A DNA stretch of 6,352 nt from Bacteroidota bacterium (GCA_023488865.1 JAMDDG010000272.1:1-6352), one strand, 5' to 3'; numbered from the stretch's first letter, positions 1 to 6,246 are shown. The notes: generated by a model from the sequence alone, not told the origin. Numbers and translations: made by a program.

Positions 1-266
1 CTGAAATGCTTCCTGCATTCGTTTGTTGCAATCCGGTAAATCCAGGTAAAAATCTTGCTTTCACCTTTAAAAGAATTGGCATAGCGGTATACCTGAATAA
101 ATGTTTCCTGCAAAATGTCCTCGGCATCCTCGTGCGATACGACCAACCGTCGGATATGCCAATAGATTGGTTCTTTATAAGTATTCATTAATCGCAAAAA
201 TCCCTTATCCCTGGTGGCCGGATCCTTTAACATCAAAAGGATTTCTGAATCAGCCGTTTTTATCAT
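1..266 (-). CDS. ECF-type RNA polymerase sigma factor, N-terminal part (runs off the window)
   Basis: Only the first 88 codons lie in the window; the gene continues leftward past base 1. Region 2 of a group 4 (ECF) sigma factor is plain: DAEDILQETFIQVYR at residues 47-61 is the region 2.1/2.2 core-binding helix, and GESKIFTWIYRIATNEC at 68-84 matches the region 2.3/2.4 helix that melts and reads the -10 element. The linker and region 4 are outside the window. Start: an ATG at 266-264, with an in-frame TAG about 10 codons upstream, so no earlier ATG is possible. No convincing Shine-Dalgarno sequence precedes it, which is common in Bacteroidota. No anti-sigma gene is visible because the downstream side is missing, so the regulon and stimulus cannot be inferred. 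Family assignment is firm; the subfamily is not determined. Confidence 0.9.
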   Translation of the reverse strand, partial: MIKTADSEILLMLKDPATRDKGFLRLMNTYKEPIYWHIRRLVVSHEDAEDILQETFIQVYRYANSFKGESKIFTWIYRIATNECRKHF

Positions 267-344
267 CAAACATTTGATTTTACGTTTTGGATGCTACAAA
301 ATAGCGAAAGTTAAAATAGTAACATTAAATTGTTCTGTTTGAGA

Positions 345-352
345 CAAAAATA
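345..352 (-). promoter_or_regulatory. Candidate -7 box for the sigma factor gene
   Basis: On the minus strand the bases read TATTTTTG, a full match to the Bacteroidota -7 consensus TAnnTTTG, about 79 bases before the sigma factor ATG. A clear TTTG at the -33 position is missing, and in AT-rich DNA one such match can be chance. Confidence 0.35.
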
Positions 353-435
353 TTTCAAAAAAAGTAATTCCGGTTTTAAATTTTTAAGCTTAATGCTTCT
401 TATTGGAGTGAGTTTTAAATTTTAAAATTGAAGAT

Positions 436-497
436 ATGAAGCAAGTAAAGATTTGTTGGCCATTGGCCTAATGTTCATTTTGATCTATGTCATTTAA
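436..497 (+). pseudogene. Possible frameshifted very small membrane peptide
   Basis: The ATG at 436 opens MKQVK and then stops at 469-471 after 11 codons. Reading from base 450 in the frame one base back gives DLLAIGLMFILIYVI followed by TAA at 495-497. That is an uninterrupted hydrophobic run of transmembrane length. Joined by one added base, the two pieces would give a roughly 20-residue single-span peptide with a positively charged N-terminus. This may be a decayed or misread small membrane peptide, but a chance hydrophobic frame in AT-rich DNA is quite possible. No homologue is recognised. Confidence 0.2.
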
Positions 498-579
498 AAA
501 GAACGAGTTACGAAAAACCGTATACATTGTTTTTTTAAAATTCATAAAAAAATTTAGGATAATTTTCAGAAATATTTAA

Positions 580-587
580 TATATTTG
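580..587 (+). promoter_or_regulatory. Candidate -7 box for the HMA-like small gene
   Basis: The bases TATATTTG match the Bacteroidota -7 consensus TAnnTTTG exactly. The box lies 43 bases before the ATG at 631, leaving a leader of roughly 35-40 bases. The -33 TTTG element is weak: only TTTA at 553-556, about 23 bases upstream, is similar. The placement relative to a real start codon makes it a reasonable promoter. Confidence 0.45.
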
Positions 588-630
588 GATAGAATGACCT
601 GAAAATCAAAAAGATTAAGCCTAAGTAACA

Positions 631-795
631 ATGAAGCTCTTTATTAAATACATGGTGTCCGACTGTTGCAAAAAAGTTGTAAAGTCAGAGTTAGGCCGGC
701 TTGGGCTACATCATTTGAAAGTTGAGTTGGGCGAAGTAGAGGTCATGGAGGAATTGACCCCGGAAAAGTTGCAGCAACAGAAAACCGCGTTGTAA
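631..795 (+). CDS. Orphan HMA-like domain, as found N-terminal to AraC regulators (54 aa)
   Basis: The protein begins MKLFIKYMVSDCCKKVVKSE, followed by LGRLGLHHLKVELGEVEV. From memory of the family, this matches the N-terminal HMA-like (ferredoxin-like fold) domain of Bacteroidota AraC regulators, which usually reads MKLxIKNMVCxRC..VV..EL..LGL....VELGEVE. Here it stops at TAA (793-795), just after VEVMEELTPEKLQQQKTAL. Full domains run on for some 20-30 residues before the AraC helix-turn-helix part, and none of that follows. The usual MVCxRC motif reads MVSDCC, so the first cysteine is a serine and the arginine is a cysteine at residues 10-13, which may alter any metal or thiol chemistry. It could be a degraded AraC gene or a free-standing domain. 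A good -7 box upstream argues for expression. No frameshifted continuation was found in 796-833. Confidence 0.6.
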   Translation: MKLFIKYMVSDCCKKVVKSELGRLGLHHLKVELGEVEVMEELTPEKLQQQKTAL

Positions 796-833
796 CAGAT
801 AAGTTGATTGCACGCAGTTCTGCATTTTAGGGC

Positions 834-3056
834 TTATCCGGAAAGACCATCCAGCAATTTTAATAAGCCTGAAATGTCGGTTACATTATATTTGGCAAAA
901 GAAGGATTTAAACCTACCCGAATGGAACAGGCGGAATCGGGTAAAGACTTAAAAAGAAATTCATCGGTTTTATCATCCCCGGCAGCGAGGATAAAACCAA
1001 ACTTTTGATTTGCCATCAACGCAATAGCTGCTTGTCCTTTATCGTATTTACCGCTTTTTACTTCTAACACTTTATGCCCTTCAAGTATTTCAAGATCTGT
1101 TTTATGATGGATTATTTCAAATAGATCGTCCCGCAATTCATATAGACGCAATTGTGCAAAATCTGAATCAGCATTCCTATAATGCCAGGCAATACTGCCT
1201 GTTTTTTCTTCGATAAAAGTTCCGTTGCAACGACTTACATATTCGTTCATAATTGGTAAAACATCTTCTTTCCATTGTTCACCCGTGTTGATTGTAGCTT
1301 TCCAATCACCGACTCCCTTTCTGATATAGTAGCCATGTTCCGCTACTAAACTGACATTAACTCCTGCAAATTGCATTTCAAGAAATTTCTTATCCCTTCC
1401 GCTGATGATAACAACTTGATTTTTAACATTATTTGATAATTTCTTAATGATTGCCACTGTGTTTTGGCTAATTGTTGCGAGTTCTGGAAATTTTGTATAC
1501 GGCACAAGCGTACCGTCGTAATCGAGAAAAAGAATCCTTCGGTCGGCCGTTAGGTAATCAGTAACAATTTGTGATGAAATCGCCTTGTTGATAAACCTTA
1601 CGCTCACTAATTTTTGCAATTTTTTTGTGTCAAACGTCTGGTTGAAAAAATCAAAAGCCCAGGTAAAAACGTTGTAGTTCGAAATCCTGTTTTGCATTCT
1701 TGCGAGGCGAGTATGTTTTTCCTCCGGTTTCATCTCAAGGGCATTAAAGATTGCATCTGCCATTTCGATATTATCAGAAGGATTAATTATTAAAGCTTCG
1801 TTTAATTCTGCTGCTGCACCCGCCATCTCGCTCAGGATTAAAACTCCTTTGTTTTCAATCTGACAAGCCACATATTCCTTGGCAACAAGGTTCATCCCAT
1901 CGCGCAAGGGGGTTATTAGTCCAACATCGCTTGAATCGTAAAGTGCAACGAGTTCATTAAACGACAATGATTTGTACTGGTAAATTATGGGTCGCCAAGC
2001 TAAAGAACTGTATTTGCCATTAATACGGCCCACTGTTGATTCAATCTCCTTTTTTAACTTTCTGTATTTCTCAATTTTATCACGAGATGGAATAACTACC
2101 ATATTGAAAACAGCCTTTGAATGCCACGATGGAAATTTCTCAAGGAATGTTTCATATCCTTTGAGCCTTAGCAATAAACCCTTTGAATAGTCGAGTCTGT
2201 CAACGGAAAAGATAAGTTTTTGCTTGGCCAGATGAAGCCTGATCTTTTGTTTTTCAGCTAAAACATATCCATTCAGACATGCATCATGAAATTTATCGTA
2301 ATCAATTCCAATGGGGAAGGCATCTGCTTTGACCCGCTTATTAGGGGTGTAAATGATATTTTGATGAACCTCAAAACCTGTTGTCCGCTTTACGCACTTG
2401 ATAAAATGTTGTGTATAATCGTGGGTGTGAAATCCGATCAAATCGGCTCCCAACATTCCTCTAACAATAGACTCACGCCACTGACGGGGCAATAGCCTGA
2501 AAATTTCAAATGATGGAAATGGGATATGAAGAAAAAAACCAATAGTTACATCAGGCATTTTTTTTCGGATCATTTCGGGCAGCAACATTAACTGATAATC
2601 GTGAATCCAAATAAAATCACCCGGTCGGATAATCTTAATCAACTCTTCACAATATTTTGAATTGGCTTCCTGATAAGCCTTATAGTAGTCGTTGTTGAAT
2701 ACGCTATACGATGGGAAATAATGAAATAAGGGCCAAATCATGTCATTACAAAAACCACCGTAAAACAGATCGTTTAATGTCGGCGTAATAGTAACCGGGA
2801 GGATATCAAAATTTTCATTTTCAAAGCGCTCAAGCGGTACATTTTCGGATAAATTATCGTTAATGCCTGCCCAAACAATTTTACTGTTTTTTAGTATCTT
2901 GTTGTTGGTTTCAAAGTTTTCGGACAAAGCAAGTATAGCTGAAACAAGACCTCCTGAATTCTGAACAGCTTTGTACCCTTTTTTGGTTTTAGTCAATTTA
3001 AAGGGCAAACGATAAGCAGCAATTACCAATCTTTCAAAAGGAGTTTCGTTGACCAT
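834..3056 (-). CDS. Bifunctional trehalose-6-phosphate synthase/phosphatase (OtsA-OtsB fusion)
   Basis: A cytoplasmic two-step trehalose synthase of 740 residues. Residues about 8-475 are a GT20 domain that joins UDP-glucose and glucose-6-phosphate into trehalose-6-phosphate. Residues about 500-740 are a HAD-type phosphatase that releases trehalose. By position against E. coli OtsA the active-site residues are R16 (in AYRLP), W62, Y99, W108, D153 (IHDYQLMLLP), R287 and K292 (VDRLDYSKG), R325, D386 and E394 (LRDGMNLVAKEY). The phosphatase keeps HAD motifs LDYDGT (nucleophile D512, acid/base D514), IISGR (551-554), K673 in YDKGQ, and GDDKTDE (693-699). Both halves therefore look catalytic. The N-terminal SNRLP motif of the family reads AYRLP here. 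Start: ATG at 3056 with AGGA five bases upstream and an in-frame stop just before. It lies 157 bp downstream of the GH15 gene in the same direction. The fusion order is typical of eukaryotic and many Bacteroidota enzymes. Confidence 0.95.
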   Translation of the reverse strand: MVNETPFERLVIAAYRLPFKLTKTKKGYKAVQNSGGLVSAILALSENFETNNKILKNSKIVWAGINDNLSENVPLERFENENFDILPVTITPTLNDLFYGGFCNDMIWPLFHYFPSYSVFNNDYYKAYQEANSKYCEELIKIIRPGDFIWIHDYQLMLLPEMIRKKMPDVTIGFFLHIPFPSFEIFRLLPRQWRESIVRGMLGADLIGFHTHDYTQHFIKCVKRTTGFEVHQNIIYTPNKRVKADAFPIGIDYDKFHDACLNGYVLAEKQKIRLHLAKQKLIFSVDRLDYSKGLLLRLKGYETFLEKFPSWHSKAVFNMVVIPSRDKIEKYRKLKKEIESTVGRINGKYSSLAWRPIIYQYKSLSFNELVALYDSSDVGLITPLRDGMNLVAKEYVACQIENKGVLILSEMAGAAAELNEALIINPSDNIEMADAIFNALEMKPEEKHTRLARMQNRISNYNVFTWAFDFFNQTFDTKKLQKLVSVRFINKAISSQIVTDYLTADRRILFLDYDGTLVPYTKFPELATISQNTVAIIKKLSNNVKNQVVIISGRDKKFLEMQFAGVNVSLVAEHGYYIRKGVGDWKATINTGEQWKEDVLPIMNEYVSRCNGTFIEEKTGSIAWHYRNADSDFAQLRLYELRDDLFEIIHHKTDLEILEGHKVLEVKSGKYDKGQAAIALMANQKFGFILAAGDDKTDEFLFKSLPDSACSIRVGLNPSFAKYNVTDISGLLKLLDGLSG

Positions 3057-3061
3057 TCCAT

Positions 3062-3065
3062 TCCT
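3062..3065 (-). promoter_or_regulatory. Ribosome binding site of the trehalose synthase/phosphatase gene
   Basis: AGGA on the minus strand, five bases before the ATG at 3056. It supports this start over a second, out-of-frame ATG at 3061. Confidence 0.5.
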
Positions 3066-3119
3066 GTTTTGTACGTTGCTTTACTTCTCTTACTTAGTAA
3101 AGGCAATGTTGTATTCGCT

Positions 3120-3127
3120 CAAATATA
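3120..3127 (-). promoter_or_regulatory. Candidate internal promoter (-7 box) before the trehalose synthase/phosphatase gene
   Basis: The minus strand reads TATATTTG, a full TAnnTTTG match, 63 bases before the ATG at 3056. A TTTG lies 23 bases further upstream (minus strand of 3151-3154), a little farther than usual for the -33 element. This suggests that the fusion gene can be transcribed independently of the GH15 gene. Confidence 0.45.
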
Positions 3128-3213
3128 GCCAAAATTTGGTGGCTTTAAACCAAATAAAAAGATTAAATTGTGGATCACCATTTAGCAATTCAGTATACAT
3201 TCATAGGGCAACG

Positions 3214-5007
3214 CTACGGTTTAATAAATTTCGAAATATACTTCTCCTCAGAAAATAGTATGGCCGTATTAATTAAAGCTAAATGTGAATAGGCTTGCGG
3301 GAAATTTCCCAAAAGCCTTTTTGTCGCGAAATCAATATCCTCGCTAAGAAGTCCCAGGTGGTTTGCGCATGCTAAAAGGTTGTCAAATATAATTTTGGCC
3401 TCTTCTGTACTTCCTATTTTATACAACGCCTGGATTAACCAAAAAGTGCATATCGTAAATGAAGAACTTGGTTTACCAAAATCATCGGCGTTGATGTAAC
3501 GATGCATTAACCCGTTATAAAAAAGAGCGTTTTTAACCGCAATCACTGTTTTTTTATATTTTATATCCCCGGCATCAATAAAACCATACTCAGCCATGAG
3601 CAGCAAGGAGGCATCAAGATCTGAATTACAATAGGTTTGGGTGAAAGTTTGCAAATCCTCCTTCCATCCGTTATTCAAGACATCCTCTTTAATGTTATTT
3701 GCGATGCCTTGCCAAACTTCAACATAGTACTTTTTATTCAGAAAATCTGCAATTTTCGTAGCCCTGTCCATTGCAACCCAACTCATTACTTTGGAGAAAA
3801 CAAAGTGTTTTTCCCCGTCTCGTATTTCCCAGATTCCTTTATCCGGTTTTTCCCATTGAGAAGAAACAGTACGGACAATATTACCAACCGTTTCCCACAT
3901 TTCTTCAATTTCATCAAGTGTGCCGGGGAAAAAAACGTAATATTGGTAGATAACATTCAACAGGTAACCAAACACATCATTTTGCCGCTGAGAGTAGGCT
4001 GCATTTCCAATTCTTACCGGCTTTGATTTACTATAGCCCGAGAAGTGGGGCATGTCTGCTTCGTTAAGCGCCCGTTCTCCCCTGATACCATACATGATCT
4101 GGAATGAATCGTGTTTTGACTGAAGAATTCTCTTTATATAGCCTAAAAATCCTTGCGCTGATTTGTAATGTCCCATTTTAAGCAACGTATCTACAGACAT
4201 GGAAGCATCACGTAACCAGCAGAAACGATAGTCCCAATTTCGCACTTCTCCGATTGTTTCGGGAATACTTGTTGTTAACGCAGCCAAAATCGCACCAGAA
4301 GACTGAAACGTCATCAATTTAAGTACCAACACGCTTCTAATTATTTCCTCTGTATATTTTTGGTATTTCTTTGTGCGATTTGTCAAGTTTAACCAATATA
4401 CCTTGGTCCGTTGGTATTCAAGATAGACACGGTTTATATCTATATCGATTAATTTTTGATTATATGATAAAAGTAGAAATTGGGTCTCTTTAAGTTCAAT
4501 TTCCTTTTTATCCAGAATATCACTGAGAGTTAAACTTGAATATAAGTAGATGCAATCATTTGGATTAACTTTTGAGTAAGACCGTATATGGGTCTCCTGT
4601 ATTACATGGAACACTTCGTCCCTGGCATAGTTAAGCAAAGGGTTATAATGCACCTTAAATGCAGGCTTTCCGGAAATGAGCCTAATATAACGGAATATTT
4701 CAGCAGGAGCATAATATTCATTGTCTATTGTTTTGTACCGGGGCATAAAATCAATTATCTCAAAAGAATCCTGACCAGACCTAAACTGCGTACACAACAC
4801 ATTTGTCCGGTAAAAATACTTTTGATTGATTGTGTAGCTGTCGTCAACATCAATGCTAAATGAACCGCCTTTTTCATCATCGAGAATTTTTGCAAAAACT
4901 GAAGGGGAATCGAAATCAGGCATACAACACCAATCAATGCTTCCTTTCTCTGATACAAGGGCCGCACTCCGACAATTGCCAATAACGCCGTAACTCAGAT
5001 TGTTCAT
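3214..5007 (-). CDS. Glycoside hydrolase family 15 protein (trehalase/glucoamylase-like)
   Basis: A 597-residue protein with the two-part layout of bacterial GH15 enzymes. Residues 1 to about 150 are the beta-rich trehalase-like N-terminal domain (YGVIGNCRSAALVSEKGSIDWCCMPDFDSPSVF at 6-38). Residues about 220-590 are the (alpha/alpha)6 catalytic barrel. Diagnostic motifs are RNWDYRFCWLRDA (256-268), PVRIGNAAYSQRQNDVFG (330-347), GIWEIR with likely general acid E394, FSKVMSWVAMDRA (404-416), GLLSEDID with likely general base E556, and LGNFPQAYSHLALIN (566-580). No signal peptide is present, so it should act in the cytoplasm. The family hydrolyses alpha-glucosidic bonds from non-reducing ends with inversion; members include glucoamylases, glucodextranases and alpha,alpha-trehalases. 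Substrate cannot be read from sequence, but the adjacent trehalose synthesis gene makes trehalose or a storage glucan plausible. The start ATG at 5007 has AAGG eight bases upstream. Length and motifs are complete, with no sign of decay. Confidence 0.93.
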   Translation of the reverse strand: MNNLSYGVIGNCRSAALVSEKGSIDWCCMPDFDSPSVFAKILDDEKGGSFSIDVDDSYTINQKYFYRTNVLCTQFRSGQDSFEIIDFMPRYKTIDNEYYAPAEIFRYIRLISGKPAFKVHYNPLLNYARDEVFHVIQETHIRSYSKVNPNDCIYLYSSLTLSDILDKKEIELKETQFLLLSYNQKLIDIDINRVYLEYQRTKVYWLNLTNRTKKYQKYTEEIIRSVLVLKLMTFQSSGAILAALTTSIPETIGEVRNWDYRFCWLRDASMSVDTLLKMGHYKSAQGFLGYIKRILQSKHDSFQIMYGIRGERALNEADMPHFSGYSKSKPVRIGNAAYSQRQNDVFGYLLNVIYQYYVFFPGTLDEIEEMWETVGNIVRTVSSQWEKPDKGIWEIRDGEKHFVFSKVMSWVAMDRATKIADFLNKKYYVEVWQGIANNIKEDVLNNGWKEDLQTFTQTYCNSDLDASLLLMAEYGFIDAGDIKYKKTVIAVKNALFYNGLMHRYINADDFGKPSSSFTICTFWLIQALYKIGSTEEAKIIFDNLLACANHLGLLSEDIDFATKRLLGNFPQAYSHLALINTAILFSEEKYISKFIKP

Positions 5008-5015
5008 AACAATAA

Positions 5016-5019
5016 CCTT
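5016..5019 (-). promoter_or_regulatory. Ribosome binding site of the GH15 gene
   Basis: AAGG on the minus strand, eight bases before the ATG at 5007. It supports that start codon, which also places the conserved GVIGN motif at the usual distance from the N-terminus. Confidence 0.45.
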
Positions 5020-5030
5020 GTTTGATCAGA

Positions 5031-5038
5031 CAAATCTT
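5031..5038 (-). promoter_or_regulatory. Weak candidate -7 box for the GH15 gene
   Basis: The minus strand reads AAGATTTG, matching TAnnTTTG at all specified positions but the first. It is 24 bases before the GH15 ATG. No well-spaced TTTG was found for the -33 element, so this is tentative. Confidence 0.25.
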
Positions 5039-5103
5039 TTTTCTTCTTCTCGAAATTACATTTCCAAAAGTCATCACAAGTATAGTGATGAAAATTGTAA
5101 GTA

Positions 5104-5250
5104 CTATACAAATGATGTAAAATATCGTATTGCTTTACCCGATGGCTTTAACAAAATAATTCCCGGAATTCTCGAATACTTATTTGACAATTCAAATACA
5201 TAGGAGACAAGTACAATAAGACCAAATGCTAAGTGAATATAGTGTTTCAT
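5104..5250 (-). pseudogene. Remnant resembling the N-terminus of a CPA-type cation:proton antiporter (48 codons)
   Basis: The ATG at 5250 opens a 48-codon frame that starts MKHYIHLAFGLIVLVSYVFE, continues LSNKYSRIPGIILL, and ends at TAG (5104-5106). A hydrophobic first helix, then a S-Y-x-F-E/D..S.K...IP..ILL pattern, then G.AIRY, is how many Bacteroidota monovalent cation:proton antiporters begin. In those proteins the ILL run extends further as LLLxxG; here LLKPSGK interrupts it. Intact antiporters have about 400 or more residues and 10-13 helices, so this is at most a stub. Only 96 bp separate its stop from the GH15 start, so the rest of the gene must have been deleted. The family call is from recognition alone; a chance hydrophobic ORF is the alternative. 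Confidence 0.4.
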
Positions 5251-5612
5251 CTAATCTTTTTTGGGTTTTCTTTCCAAGTACTAAGGTGGCATTTTATGGA
5301 TTGATCTCACAACTTGGTTCTTTCGAGGTGAACAGGGGCCATTGAGACAAAAATGACAATCATGTTAATAATAGAAACAAAAGATCTGATCACCAGGATT
5401 AAAAGCGAAATAATTAACAACCAATAAAAATTAAAAACATGAAATACCCATGAGGCAACTTTCACCCCAACCGAAAATGAATATGTGGGTATTCCATGCG
5501 ACAATTAAAAAACAAATTATACGCATGAAATACCCATGAGGAAGTTTTCACACCAACCGGAAATGAATATCAGGGTATTCCATCAGGCAATTAAAAAACA
5601 AATTATATACTG
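5251..5612. other. Non-coding stretch before the beta-barrel gene
   Basis: About 360 bp without a supported gene. Its right half is filled by the 86-bp tandem repeat at 5438-5607. The left part (5251-5437) shows no promoter matching TAnnTTTG. It contains only short unconvincing ORFs: a 65-codon minus-strand frame that runs through the repeat, and a 24-codon plus-strand frame at 5353-5427. It is the likely regulatory region of the rightward gene. Confidence 0.6.
5438..5607. repeat. Two tandem imperfect 86-bp direct repeats with internal inverted arms
   Basis: Copy 1 (5438-5521) and copy 2 (5524-5607) align without gaps at an offset of 86 bases, with about 10 mismatches over 84 positions (about 88% identity). 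The first 18 bases (CATGAAATACCCATGAGG) and the last 20 (CAATTAAAAAACAAATTATA) are identical. Each copy has arms CATGAAATACCC and GGGTATTCCATG or GGGTATTCCATC about 37 bases apart. These can pair over 11 of 12 positions in copy 1 (5438-5449 with 5487-5498) and 10 of 12 in copy 2 (5524-5535 with 5573-5584). Copy 2 ends six bases before the start codon of the beta-barrel gene, so it would be in or near the mRNA leader. Function is unknown: a regulator site, an RNA structure or a dispersed repeat element are all possible. Confidence 0.8.
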
Positions 5613-6146
5613 ATGAAAACATCAGCTTTTGCTTTACTTTTCTTCCTAATGTTGGGTGGTATTAATTTATCGGCACAAAATATCAAATATTCGGAAGGAT
5701 ATGGAAATACACTGAACGTGGGATTGGGTGTGGGAGGTTATGCCGGATATTACGGATATGTGGGCCATACAATGCCTGTTTTGAATATCAATTACGAATT
5801 TGGTGTAGCCAACAATTTCACCCTGGCACCTTTTGTTACTTTTTACACCTATCTTTATAACTATTATCGGGAGACCGTTATTCCAATTGCTGGAAAAGCA
5901 ACTTACTATTTTGATCAAATACTGAGGGCCGGAAAAGACTGGGATTTTTATCTGGCAGGTTCTTTGGGATTTACTATCGTCTACACTTCCTGGGACAATG
6001 GTTATTATCTGGATAACAACTATCATACGGTAAATCCCCTTTTTCTGGATTTGCATTTGGGAACGGAATACCACATAAGCCAGAGGGTTGAAATATTTCT
6101 TGATTTTTCGACAGGAGTTTCAACAACAGGTCTTACATTCCATTAA
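5613..6146 (+). CDS. Small secreted outer-membrane beta-barrel protein
   Basis: A 177-residue protein with a signal peptide: MKT, a hydrophobic core AFALLFFLMLGGI, then LSAQ, with signal peptidase I cleavage likely near residues 21-22. The mature part of about 155 residues has the alternating, tyrosine- and glycine-rich strands of a small beta-barrel, including VGLGVGGYAGYYGYV (36-50), VLNINYEFGV (56-65), FTLAPFVTFYTYLY (69-82), FYLAGSLGFTIVYTSW (112-127), LFLDLHLGTEYHI (143-155) and VEIFLDFSTGVSTTGLTF (159-176). It is a passive outer-membrane barrel by fold; ligand or function is not recognisable. The final residues are FH, whereas outer-membrane barrels usually end in an aromatic residue, so one residue may extend past or have replaced the canonical end. 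There is no Shine-Dalgarno sequence before the ATG. The tandem repeat directly upstream and the terminator downstream suggest a single-gene transcript. Confidence 0.8.
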   Translation: MKTSAFALLFFLMLGGINLSAQNIKYSEGYGNTLNVGLGVGGYAGYYGYVGHTMPVLNINYEFGVANNFTLAPFVTFYTYLYNYYRETVIPIAGKATYYFDQILRAGKDWDFYLAGSLGFTIVYTSWDNGYYLDNNYHTVNPLFLDLHLGTEYHISQRVEIFLDFSTGVSTTGLTFH

Positions 6147-6215
6147 TAATCAACTGATTGATTCTGATTAAAAGATCTAATGCAAATTTTGAAAATTAGC
6201 TCTGTTTGAACGTTG

Positions 6216-6246
6216 AATAAGGTCAGGATTCTATTTTGACCTTATT
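6216..6246. terminator. Perfect 10-bp stem-loop downstream of the beta-barrel gene
   Basis: AATAAGGTCA (6216-6225) pairs perfectly with TGACCTTATT (6237-6246) around an 11-base loop, 70 bases after the stop codon. The T-run after it is short, so alone it is a modest terminator. It could also act as a 3'-end stabiliser or a protein-binding palindrome. Confidence 0.45.

Larger units (their letters stand above)
267..630. other. Gene-poor stretch between the divergent sigma factor and HMA-like genes
   Basis: About 360 bp of very AT-rich sequence with no supported gene. It contains the candidate promoters at 345-352 (minus) and 580-587 (plus). It also contains a short plus-strand ORF at 436-471 (11 codons) that overlaps, in another frame, a hydrophobic reading frame ending at 497, and the small perfect palindrome GGCCATTGGCC at 458-468. 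No RNA gene or mobile-element end was recognised. Confidence 0.6.

Noticed and set aside
6..191. 61-codon plus-strand ORF at the left edge
   Set aside because: It is antisense to the clear sigma factor region 2 sequence and has no features of its own.
809..825. Small inverted repeat (GCAG/CTGC) between the HMA-like gene and the trehalose gene, considered as a terminator
   Set aside because: The stem is only about 4 bp with a 2-base loop and a very short T-run on either strand, too weak to call a terminator.
3637..4026. 129-codon plus-strand ORF inside the GH15 gene
   Set aside because: It is a mirror of the strongly conserved GH15 coding frame on the other strand and shows no family features.
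5000..5203. 67-codon plus-strand ORF upstream of the GH15 gene
   Set aside because: It lies antisense to the antiporter-like stub and overlaps the GH15 start. Its composition is not protein-like and it has no recognised motif.
5353..5427. 24-codon plus-strand frame beginning MTIMLIIETKDLITRIKSEI
   Set aside because: It resembles the tail of some PH-like bacterial proteins, but it is too short, has an upstream in-frame stop and has no supporting context.
5307..5504. 65-codon minus-strand ORF with two hydrophobic stretches
   Set aside because: Its N-terminal third is simply repeat copy 1, the frame is not kept in copy 2, and the rest is AT-rich DNA that gives hydrophobic codons by chance. No start signal or homology pattern was recognised.
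5667..6074. 135-codon minus-strand ORF opposite the beta-barrel gene
   Set aside because: The plus-strand frame has a signal peptide and barrel strands; the opposite frame has neither and is a shadow.
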